From Uranotaenia lowii (lineage: Eukaryota > Arthropoda > Insecta > Diptera > Culicidae): DNA of 64,000 nt. The position numbers and the translations under genes were made by a program. The DNA lies in the NCBI RefSeq assembly GCF_029784155.1, contig NC_073693.1:283047456-283111455 (forward strand), written 5' to 3'. The notes under the pieces were generated by a model. It worked only from the letters and a program-made list of their open reading frames with translations, ran no database searches and had not been told where the DNA came from. The number at the start of each line of letters is the position of its first letter. Within the stretch, counting starts at the first letter, position 1. This document shows, piece after piece, positions 37,797 to 48,725 of the stretch.

Positions 37797-37914
37797 CTCT
37801 TCGTATTTTTTGTCGGCTTCTTCTGCTATTAGTTTGGCCTGGGATAGCTGAGCTTCCAGTATCGCTATTCTATCGTCTTCCATATTTGTACGGTTTTCGA
37901 GCGCTTTTCTGATC
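37797..37914 (-). CDS. Tm1: Tropomyosin 1, alternative exon 4a (TnH-type)
   Basis: The exon is 118 bases and gives 39 residues. It begins IRKALENRTNMEDDR, has [20 protein letters not shown] in its second half, and ends EE before the donor. Drosophila Tm1 isoforms 33/34 carry a closely similar exon (RKALENRTNMEDD...), so this is probably the muscle or flight-muscle choice. It has the same length and phase as exon 4b, 328 bases downstream, which makes the pair mutually exclusive by design: including both would insert 118 bases and shift the frame. The donor is GTATTG, weaker than the GTAAGT of constitutive exons. The acceptor ends CAACAG and completes the split codon as CGG, arginine. Confidence 0.95.
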
Positions 37915-38131
37915 CTGTTGGGTTGAGTTGTGTGGGTGGGTAGATTGTTTTGGTTAGAAATACATACATATGTTGAAAATTGTGAAAGAGTTTCAATTCT
38001 AGGGGCGCAGTAGGATTTTCGAGTTTACATTGGATTTTTAATTACTTCGTTGTTCTAAATCTGACGAAAACAGGATTCGCAATCCGAAAAAAACATGAAT
38101 TTAAGCTTAATTTTTCATATAATGTCATTTC

Positions 38132-38780
38132 AGATTTTTGCAAAATTTTGAAGTATCGTTTGCATGAGTAAATTTGAACTTTTAGGTTTGTATGGGAAAA
38201 TTGAATATTTTGTACTGAAAATCAACATCATTTTTGTTTCTTCTGTGAAAACAAGCCTGGTAATGAAATTTGTGCCAATTTATTAATTCTTCAAAAAAAA
38301 ATCCGCTCAACGACTTTGTGGAAGACTCTAACTTCGTATCTCATTAGACAAAAAAGTTATTAGCTGTTTAACAGGAGTATGTCTTTTGGCATTGAAAAAC
38401 AATAAATTTAATTGACATCACTGCAGGGTGCTTAGTGAGGTATTGCATCGTTACTTTTCATGGTATACTTCACAAGACACATACAGTGATGTCAATTGAA
38501 TTTATTGTTTTTCAATGCCAAAATACAAAATCCTGTTAAACAGCTAATACCTTTTTTGCCTAATAAGATACGTAGTTACAGTCTTCGAAAAAGTTGTTCT
38601 GCGGAAAATTTCCTCAGAAGAATTTATTAATTGGCACAAATTCCATTATCAGGCTCGGTTTCACAGAAGAAACAAAACTGATGTTGATTTTTCCGTAAAA
38701 TATCTTAAATTTTCCCATACAAACCTTTAAGTTTAAATTTACTCATGAAATCGTTACTTAAAAATTCTGCAAAAAATCAT
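38132..38780. repeat. Foldback repeat with ~305-base arms
   Basis: Left arm ~38132-38440 and right arm ~38475-38780 are inverted. Matching words include TTGCATGAGTAAATTTGAAC, TTTGTTTCTTCTGTGAAA, TTATTAGCTGTTTAACAGG and TTTTTCAATGCCAAAA. The loop is a few tens of bases. It shares sequence with 7978-8480, and the shared part continues beyond the right arm to ~38875. Confidence 0.85.
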
Positions 38781-39998
38781 GGATGAGTTTTGAATCAATA
38801 CAAAGTTTTTTAGACCCCAGGGTTTGAGAAATTCAGAAATGGCCCCCAAATCGACTCAGTCTACAGTGCTTATTTAGGAGCAAAATTGTTTCAAGGTAAC
38901 AGATTTAGATAGCACTGGAAATGAACAGTTTTACAATTGTGTTGTGTCTTTTGCACAAGACTAGCATACTAAGAGATTGAAAATTTTAGTTCTAATGGAT
39001 TTTTTCTTAGTTTCGTGTTCAAGTTCAAAAAAAGTAAATTTAGCTATTTCTTAAGACACTCTAAGGAAAGGATGCATTTCCCTTTGCCAATATGTGTTGT
39101 CTTTTTGCTAAAAATGTGTACAAACGTGCACTTTTCCCAATACGTGATTTATTCTCTCATAATTGGCGTGGGCTTCTCCTCGAAAAAAAAAATCTCTACC
39201 ACTATATACAAATATTCGAGCAAAAACAAAATAGAATATGCTAATAGAGGCAGAGAATAAAATCTATCCCTTCAGCAAACAAATCTCACTTCAATAGCAG
39301 CCAATTGTAGATTTTCTATATGTTTTGTTTAGCTTTCACAGGTGATAAATCTAAAGCAGTATGAGATATTGAAATATTTCAGCAGCATTCGAGATCTCTA
39401 CAAAGACTTTTTCGAGACAACTAGTATAAAATTGGTCAATTAGTTATTTTTTAACGGTCGCCATGTAACAATATGACTCGCTGTGTAAATTATCCAATCG
39501 GTTTTTTTCCTAATTTCATATACATATCTGAGCTATTTTGAAAATAATGATTTTGTTAAAATAAAACACAGTTTCTCCTTATGGCATAGTTTGAAACTAA
39601 CTTTAAAAGTTGAAATAAAGTAAGTAATTTAAAAAAAAACCTTCAGCAAACTTCCAGATTTCACCAAGCAGTAAGGATGAAATTGGAAGATCTCTGGACC
39701 TTTAATACGAATAGGACAGATTGTACTATTTGCGTTTTGATTCGTCAGATTTGAAAATTCATATTTGAAACACAAGAAAAAGCACCACATTATCCAACTA
39801 AATCATACAAAGCACAACTGTCAAAGCTTCCAGGAAGAAGAATTTTAGTCACGATTTCTATTCATCGAACAAAGTGCTAGAAATGAGCAATTCCAGAAAG
39901 CCTAAAAAACTTTTAAGAGTCTGTTTTATGAAACTCTCTTTTGCTTAAATATTCGACAAGATATCTCAAATTAACAAAAGTCACATAATAGCTCAACA

Positions 39999-40420
39999 TA
40001 AGGTTGCCAGATTGCCAAGTTTCATCCGGGTTTGCCCGGATTTTGAAAACAAAATTCGAGAACAGTCCGGCCCGACCCGATTGCCCGAATTCCATTAAAA
40101 AATGCCTAGATTTTGCCCGGATCTATTCACTTTATTTGGCTAATCAAAAAAAAAAATAATACAAATAGGGTTGTAAAATTTGTATACATATTTATGGCTC
40201 CAAAACGAAATTTTTTGAGCAGAGCCTTAAAATACAATTAAAAATATTTCGATGAGTTTTGATAGAAAAAAAAAATATAAGAAATATTTTTTTTTACTTA
40301 TTTCTGAGTTTTGACAAAATTTGTCCGGATATATTCCGGATTTTTGGTCGTCAATCTTGAAATCTAATGCCCGGATTTGTCAGGTCCGGATACGTGCTGA
40401 TAAAAATTCTGGCAAACTTA
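39999..40420. mobile_element. CCGGG-rich MITE with 8-base target duplication
   Basis: Begins TAAGGTTGCCAGATTGCC and ends TTCTGGCAAACTTA. It is flanked by GCTCAACA on the left and GCTTAACA on the right, an 8-base duplication with one mismatch. This points to hAT-type mobilisation. No transposase frame. Confidence 0.82.
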
Positions 40421-42374
40421 GCTTAACAGAAGTGTTCAACTTTCACACTTGGCTGTGTAAATGACATTTTGGTGAAGAGAAAACAGTTTGTAAACTCGCT
40501 TTCAACAAATAACAAACTGTTGAAGCACTAAAATCCACTGTAAACCTTTAAAGCTCTACTGTCCGATAGAATCGACGGTGAATAAAGAGTGTAAATGCTG
40601 TAAAAAACTAAATATGAATGTGAATGAGTTAAACAAGTTGTCAATCAATCAATTGAAAAGTTTTTCAGAAGAATTAAAGGAAAATATTTAGAATTTAAAA
40701 AAAAATTACTAAGAAAATTTATATGACCCATTCCAAATACCCCTCAAATGGAGAACCGATTTTTATTTTTCAAAAACACATGCACATTACTAGAAAGGTT
40801 TTTTCTTGAGCTTCAAAATCCAGTGCAGAGCCGAACGTAAGTGTAAGAACAGTCTCAGAAAAAGTTAATTGATAAAAAGTCTAAAAACAGCTACATTTGA
40901 ATAACTGTCAAAAATTCTGTGTTTCGTGTTTTATAAATCTAAAGATGCCAAAATGTCACAAATTACGTCAATTTTCCAATTCACTTTTCAAAAAATTTCT
41001 ACTGTAACTGGGACAGCTTTGGCGATTGATTCATTAAAAAGTACGATTTTTACACCACTTTTTTACATTTTTTGTGGTCATGATCTTAAATTTTTTTAAA
41101 TATTTTTTTCCATATATGCAACGTATAGCTTCTAACTTCAGCTTTTTCAGGCACCAAATGAATTTTTTCTCGAGCTCTTAATAACTGACTTACAGCCATT
41201 TTCCCGAAGCATGTTTTTTAAGATTTTTTTTTCTTAGACTACAAATAACTTCAAAATCCATGATTGTAGCTGAATATTGTCTGAGAACTATATTTGAGTT
41301 ACGTTACAAGCTTTCTAAAACTATGAAATTTGTAAAAATCGGTTGAGAAACAAGAGAGTTTTAGCGGAAAAGGTGTTAGGGGTCATTTGACCCCCGGCGG
41401 TATAAATAGGTATATTCACAGTGCCGGTATGTTTAGTGTTAAACGTCACATATTGTCAAAAATAGGGTGTCTTCAATTTTTTTGAGAATTTAATGCAATT
41501 TTCAGAATGAAAATCGGTTCAAAAGTTTGTGAGTTGTGACGTCACGAAAATTGATTTGGTTTTTTTTTTGAAAACGTAATTTTGGTCAACCGAGTGTTCT
41601 TTTAATTTGAGTGTTTTTAAAGCTTTTGTGACAGAACTTCATCTGAAGAACGCATTTCGATAAAATTTATCATAAAACAGTTATTGAGCTTCAAAAACGG
41701 CGTCATGTCATGTATTTTTCGTTAATTGGTCCTTCAGAAGCTAATTTTTGATGCTCAATATCTTTTTTCTATCATAACCCTTATCGAAATGGGACCTTGG
41801 GTTGAAATATTTGTCATAATAAAAAAGAAATTGACCGAGAGAGACTTAAGAAATTGGAGCAAAACTGGATTTTCATGTTCCTTACAAACAAAATTCCTCA
41901 TAATTCCGAACAAATTTCAGGCTCATTGCACCATCTCTTCCCGTGGTAAAATCAACCAAATATAGCTTTGGACTTTGTGCTAGACCAAGGATAATTTTTA
42001 GCTTGGAAGTTATAAAATTTTCATAAATCGACTGATATGGCACTCTAGTGTCCATTTATAAATTTTCAACAAATCGAAGGTTTTTGAAATTATCATTTAT
42101 TTTGCCTTTTCTTTGCAATAAAATATTTAAAAAATTCAGAAACACATTTAAACGCTTATACAAATAAGCTTTACCTAGTATTGTTTTTTATAAGTATTCA
42201 CAATAAATCGCACAATAAATTTTGAATAATATTGCAAACCTTATCTGTTTATATGGGCCTTTATTAATTAAATTCACTTAATTTTTTTTGGGAATAAATG
42301 GGTCTATTTCATCACCAAATAACATAATTTGTTGAGTTTCTAAGCTTTTTTTAGTTTTTAGTTATTTTAAAATT

Positions 42375-45030
42375 ATAGTTTGATTTATTTCATGTAGCTG
42401 TACATTAAATATCGTGACGTCACAACCGTGTTTTTAAAAAAGTGACGCGTTGTGACGTCACGAAACTAAATCGCTCCAAAATAAATTTAAATCAAAATTT
42501 CAAAAAATCAAAAAACAGCGATTTGTTGGCTGTAAAGGATTGATATATTTTTTTTAAATTTTCATAAAGTTTGATCGAACAGAAGAGCAGAAATGTACGA
42601 TTTTGTAAAAAAAAAATACCAGAAAAGTGAAAAAAATTGCGCGTTGTGACGTCACGATTTCTATTGGTCATATGAAAAGAGAAAATTTCTCTCAAACGTC
42701 ATTGAATTGAAATTGAAAGTTCAGAAAAGTTCATCAGTGTACACTAAACTTTAAACTAGGTTGAAAATTCAACGAGCTTAATTTTGCTACGATCATTCTG
42801 GAAATTTTTAATGCCTGCAATAATAATGCTGAAAATTGCAAGACGATGAGAATTAAAAATTCAATGAAGGGTTCAGGTTCAGGATTTGAAATTAAGATTT
42901 AACATCCAGTAAGATTTAGAAAAAAAAGCTGGAGGTTTAAGATTCAAATTAAGAATTCAATGAAGGGTTCAGATCCAGAATTTAAAATTAAGATTTCACG
43001 TCCATAGGTAAGATTTCGAAAAAAAAACCTGTTAAAGATTCAAATTAAGAATTCAATGAAAGGTTCAAATCCAGAAATTAAAATTAAGATTTCTCATCCA
43101 GAGGTAAGATTTGGAAAAAACAAAGCTGGAGGTTTAAGATTCAAGTTAAGAATTCAATGAAGTGTTCAGATACCGAATTTAAAATTAAGATTTCACATCC
43201 AGAGGTAAGATTTGGAAAAAGCTGGAGGTTTAAGTTTCAAATTAAGAATTCAATGAAGGGTTCAGATCCAGAATTTAAAGTTAAGATTTCACATCCAGAG
43301 GTAAGATTTTGAAAAAAAGCTGGAGGTTTAAGAATTCAAATTAAGAATTCAATGAAGGGTTCAGATCCAAAATTTAAAATTAAGATTTTACATCCAGAGG
43401 TAAGATTGGAAAAAAAGCTGGAGATTATAGTTTGATTTATTTCATGTAGCTGTACATAAAATATTGTGACGTCACAACCGTTTTTTTTAATGTCGCGTTG
43501 TGACGTCACGAAACTAAATCGCTTTAAAATAAATTTAAATCAAAATTTCAAAAATTCAAAAACAGCGATTTGTTGGTTGAAATGAATTGATACTGTTCTG
43601 AAATTTTCATAAAGTTTGATCGAATAGAAGAGCAGAACTGTACGGTTTTGTAAAAAATACCAGAAAAGTGGAAAAAATGGCGCGTTTTGACGTCACGATT
43701 TCTATTGCTTATATTTTGATAACTATTCGTTCAATACAAATACTGTTGCTAGAGGTTTAAATTCTGAACTTAGAGATATAATTTTTTTCAATGTGCGCAA
43801 TAAACCGTAAAATTTTCAAATAATATACAAAATAATTGATTTACAAACGTTGTGACGTCACGCTGGAATGGTTCATATGAAAAGGGAAAATTTCTCTCAA
43901 AGATCATCTGAATTATAGGTAATGCTGTTGGGGAGTTGGAAAATTTCGCAATTTAGCTTGAAAAAAATTGTAGAGAAATTATAATTTCGTTCAACATTTA
44001 GATACATTCCCTTAATAACTGAAGTTATTGTAGGGTTCATTCAAATCAAAGAGCATATCTCCAAATCTTTTTTTTTGAGCATTAACTCATTATGATTTTG
44101 TACAGAATTGTCAAGTAACATGACCCTGGAAAATTGAAAGTTCAGAAAAGTTCATCAGTGTATTCAAAAGCTTTTATCCTTTTTGCTCACCCTCAGATCC
44201 AAAGCTAAATATATCACAATTTGAACAGAGTCGTCAAAGAAACTCTTAAACGTTTCCTACACTAAACTCTAAACTGGATTGAAAATTCAACGAGGTTTAA
44301 TTTGCTACGTTTATTCTGGAATTTATAGTTGCCTGCAATTATAATGCTAAAAATTGCAAAAAGAGATTCAAAAATTCAAAGCAAAATTTAAAATTTAAGT
44401 AGAGGTTAACGGGGATGAAGAGTTCAGATCTAGAATTTAAAATGAAGATTTCACAGAGGTAAGATTTGGAGAAAAAAAAGCTGGAGGTTTAAGATTCAAA
44501 TTAAGAATTTAATGAAGGGTTCAGATCCAGATTTTAAAATTAAAATTTTTACATCCAGAGGTAAGATTTGGAAAAAAACTGGAGGTTTAAGATTCAAGTT
44601 AAGAATTCAATGAAGGGTGCAGATCCAGAATTTAAAATGAAGATTTTACATCCAGAGGTAAGATTTGGAGAAAAAAACTGGAGGTTTGAGATTCAAATTA
44701 AGAATTCAATGAAGGGTTCCGATCCAGAATTTAAAATTAAGATTTCACATCCAGAGGTAAGATTTGGAAAAAAAAAGCTGTAGGTATAAGAATTCAAATT
44801 AAGAATTCAATGAAGGGTTCAGATCCAGAATTTAAAATTATGATTTCACATCCAGAGATAAAATTGGAAAAAAACTGGAGGTTTAAGATTGAAATTTATA
44901 ATTCAATGAAAAGTTCAGATCCAAAATTTAAAATTATGATTTCACATCCAGAGGTAAGATTGGGAAAAAAAACTGGAGGTTTAAAATTCAAATTAAGAAT
45001 TTTGAATTCAGGTTTAAGAATCAACATTAA
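42375..45030. repeat. Compound duplication: palindrome block plus ~100-base minisatellite, twice
   Basis: Block 1 (42375-42720) and block 2 (43432-43900) share TTTATTTCATGTAGCTGTAC, GTGACGTCACGAAACTAAAT and CAGCGATTTGTTGG at an offset near 1056. Each is followed by an array (42860-43430; 44440-45030) of ~90-104-base units containing GAATTCAATGAAGGGTTCAG, CATCCAGAGGTAAGATTTGG and CTGGAGGTTTAAGATTC. Open frames in the arrays are repeat-driven. Confidence 0.88.
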
Positions 45031-45794
45031 AATTTAAGTAAGATTCAGAGTTAAAAACTATGTGCTCGATTAATAATTCAGCATAAGAATATTGCTCAAG
45101 AATTTAGAATTGGAGCGCTTAGGATCTGGGAATGTAAGTGCCCAAATGATAGTTTCGAAAAAACGGGCTTCAAATTTCACATGGTGCTAAAATTTATATA
45201 TGTTTCTTATTCAAGCAGCTTCAATTCAAGCGAAAAAGTGAAAAAAAAATCATAAGCAATTTCAGTTTTTCACCAGACATAGATTAAGATATAAAGACCT
45301 TTAGTATACCCAATTCAAAATTTATAATTTTGGCACTTGCACCCCTCTGGTCCTGAGGATCTCCTGAGGAAAACAGACTCAGAGTTCAACACTCAAAATA
45401 CTGAACGAATTGGGAGTTCAGATTCAGAATTCTGTTACAGGATACAGATTTTTTTTTTCATAAGAATTAAAAATTCAAATTTAGATAAAGAATTTATACT
45501 ATACATACAGTCAGAATTCAAATCCAGAATCAAGATTCAGAACACAGACTTAGGATTAAAATTCTGAAGCAAATTGAAAACCAGAAGCAGACTTCAAATC
45601 TAAAAAGAGCTTTTCCGCGATAAACTTTTCAATTGATTGATGTTCAACTTGGTATGAAATATGGTCTGTAAAGTATGATAAAAATGTGTAAAGTTGGAAG
45701 TCGTTTTCCCACAAACGCGCCAGCCGTTGGTTTTCTTCGGGACTTTTGGGGGACAGTTTATCCCCCTCTTCTTTGGGGTCCACGTCCCACTTAC

Positions 45795-45928
45795 CGTTCG
45801 CTCTCATCAGCAGCCGCCGAAGCCTCTGACAGTTTAGCGGTGGCGGAAGCCAGACGTTCTTCCGAACGTTCCAGATCTTCCTCCAACAGCTGAATACGAC
45901 GGTTCAGGGCAGCGACTTCGGATTCGGC
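45795..45928 (-). CDS. Tm1: Tropomyosin 1, constitutive exon 3
   Basis: The exon encodes 44 residues beginning [20 protein letters not shown] and ending with AADESE, plus two bases (CG) of a split arginine codon. This is the most conserved stretch of arthropod tropomyosin and shows the regular a/d hydrophobic heptad pattern (V, L, I, L, L). The acceptor is a strong polypyrimidine stretch ending ACAG and the donor is GTAAGT. The first base of either exon 4 (T or G) completes the arginine codon. The residues [18 protein letters not shown] differ little from the fly protein. No alternative exon 3 was found in either flanking intron, so all isoforms that pass through this window should contain it. 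Confidence 0.97.
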
Positions 45929-48725
45929 CTGTAAAAAGGGAAGAGAAAAAAAGAAAGACGGGGATTAGCATTTGTTTAAGTTTTATTGAGGTGGGTCTAT
46001 CAATTAAAGCGTGAAATGTTTTGACTCGAATGAAAGAAATGAAACCAAAAAAGAAAAAAACAAATATTTTTAAGACGTTTTGCTACACATTAGAAGTCGA
46101 AAACGAGCGTAAGTTTTCAAATCGATTAGTGACACCCCCTTCTTGGGCATGATTTAATCCAAAGCCATGGCAACAAAACGTTCCGTTTCAACTTTTGAAA
46201 TATGCAACTTGGTTGTGATTGGATTTAAGCTGAGCTCAGAACGAATTGATGACCACAATAATGATGGCGTCCGATGGACGCTACCGCCATTCACAATGTA
46301 ATACGATAGGAAATTTATGACCTGCCGGGCGAGAAGCATTCTGGAGCTTCCTCGCATCATTTGTGTTTTAAAAATAACTTGGCACCCAAATCTCAGATTG
46401 GCTGATGATTCTCCTACTTTCCTACTTTTCTAGAATTCGCTTAGTACTCCTAAAAGAGGCTTTAAAATATAAGTCAAACTTTAAAGAATCCAATCCTAGA
46501 GTAGTCAGATGACAACTTTTGCATCCGCGCAGATTAGAGTGTACTTCGATCGGTAAGGGATCTTCGATAGATCGAATTGCAACCATGTGTATTGTGTGTT
46601 TATTATTGTCCATCGATTGATGATGTGTAGCGTTGCGCGTCGCGTGTGGCGCGTATACACATTACATAACCTCACTTAGCGCAGCACACGATCCATCCCC
46701 GTCCGGATACGGATTCAGTTCTCGGCCACTAGCCATGAAATACCGTGGCACGTCGAAGGGCGTCGTCGGCATTCATCGATGTCAATCGAAGGTGGAGATT
46801 CCAATTTCAATCGATCACGGTGGCGTGCAGTAGCTATCGCTAGGTTAGGCCACGTGTGTGATGTGGGGGACATCGGATCCCCCCGATTAGATCGTGAAGT
46901 CGATAGCTCGGATTGAATCCAATGCTGGTCCAACAATCGATCGTTCTGCTTCAACGGATCGGTACAAATGTTACCGAAGAGAGAGAGATAACTTCCCATG
47001 ATGGTGATCGAAAGGTGGAATGTTTTGCTACAACCAAAATGGCACCGACCCGACAAGATACGGGTCGTTACGGTTCAGGAAAATTAACCGATAGAATCTG
47101 CCTAAATACCCTCCCTCTCTATATTCAAACAATCGGCTAAAGTACGCAAACTAATGGTAGATGATCGGAGTGCACAAGTGGGTGAAAATCGAATCACCCA
47201 GGCGTGACACTAGACAGACTACTCTTGAAAAAAAAACGGCAGTTTCCAAATAAACTTTGCTCTTTTTTACCATTTTTTTGTTTTTGGTACTGATGGTGGT
47301 TTTTACAGTTGAAAGTTAGTTTCCGGTTTGAGTACCTTTTTTTCAATTTTCGTTGCACCCCAATTTGTTGTTCGGTGATCGTTCAATCAGCGATCTGTGA
47401 AAACTGATTTCTGATGCCATAGGTTCCGCTGATATTGGCTTTATGGAGCCAAATCCGAAGGTTTTGTTTGGTGTACAATTGGAGTTTTTCAGCTTAGAAA
47501 TGTGTACCGTAACTGAGCCGTAGCAAATAGCGTTATGATAAGTGAAACATTGTTTTGTACAATTTACTATACAGTTTCATTATTTGTTTGATTGGTTTGT
47601 AGTACTATCGATATTTTAAAAGGTTGTATGGTTTCTAAGAATCTACATTTTCCGCATTGATTTGAAGGAAACTGGCTTTTCGTGGTAAGTATACCTTCTT
47701 AAGAATTATTTGATAGAGTTGGTTGTTAAAGAGAAGGATAGAAAGAGAAAAAAAGTCATATCACTATTTGGGAACATTGGTCCCATATGGCTACCTTAGG
47801 GAACATCACTTGTGTAGCTTAGCGAACTGAGTAGTTTTGATCAAACCTAATAACTAATGATTGTTAAGGTTCGGAACTCAGTGACGGATAAAATATATTT
47901 TAGAAAAGGCTTCAAAACTCCAACAGAGTTGAAAAATACTTCATACACAGTTTGGAGCTTTCTTCTATCTATACTTGAAGTGAGATCTAATGTTACAAAC
48001 TTTTCCGCTATTGTGAAAATATAAAAAAAAATATCTCTAATTCATTCTTCATCATCCTATTTTAAAGAAATACCCCAAAGATGTTACCTAACTTCGCTCA
48101 TATAAATATCATTTGGGTAATACTTTTACGACAATTTTTCTATACCACGAATCTGACTCGTAGTCATAAATTTTTAAGGGAATAAAATCATTACTGCGAT
48201 TCCAACTATTTGTTACAATTTGAAGGGATAATATTTCTCCCATTTGACTGAGGATGGAAAAGAACCTATGCAATAAGTAAAGATTTCACGTGTCTGACTC
48301 GTGGATGAGAATTTGTGCAAAAAGTGAACACACCAAGAGATTTGAACAAATTTGCATCTCAGATTCTGTGTCACAAAATACAGAATTTTGAAATAATTTC
48401 AGATTTCACAGATATTTTTAAAGTTTAAATGTATTTCCAAAGTAATAATTTTTTATGCCAATAAAAAATTTAAATTTCTTACTAAGAATTAGAAAAGGAT
48501 GCAAAAATTCGTAATCCTTTTTGTTTTTTCTCAACTAAAATGTAAAAAAAACCCAATTTGTCATGAATTTTCAATGAAATTAAAGGAAATAGTATCACAG
48601 AATTTTTGAGTAAAATCGCAGAAAATGAAAACAATTTTTTTTCACAAGAAACAAACAATTTTCTTTCCTTGAGCTTGAGTAGGACTCGTAAGATTTTCAG
48701 TCGTAGCACAAATTAATCTCCATAC

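Larger units (their letters stand above)
37915..45794 (-). other. Intron between exons 3 and 4a
   Basis: About 7.9 kb with the second foldback copy, a CCGGG-rich MITE and the duplicated block of TGACGTCA sites plus minisatellite. Segments 38.9-39.9 and 40.45-41.5 kb are AT-rich with nothing recognised. Confidence 0.6.

Noticed and set aside
44568..45037. Repeat protein of ~33-residue units
   Set aside because: The frame follows the ~100-base minisatellite units and is broken in the neighbouring block; no start context or family.
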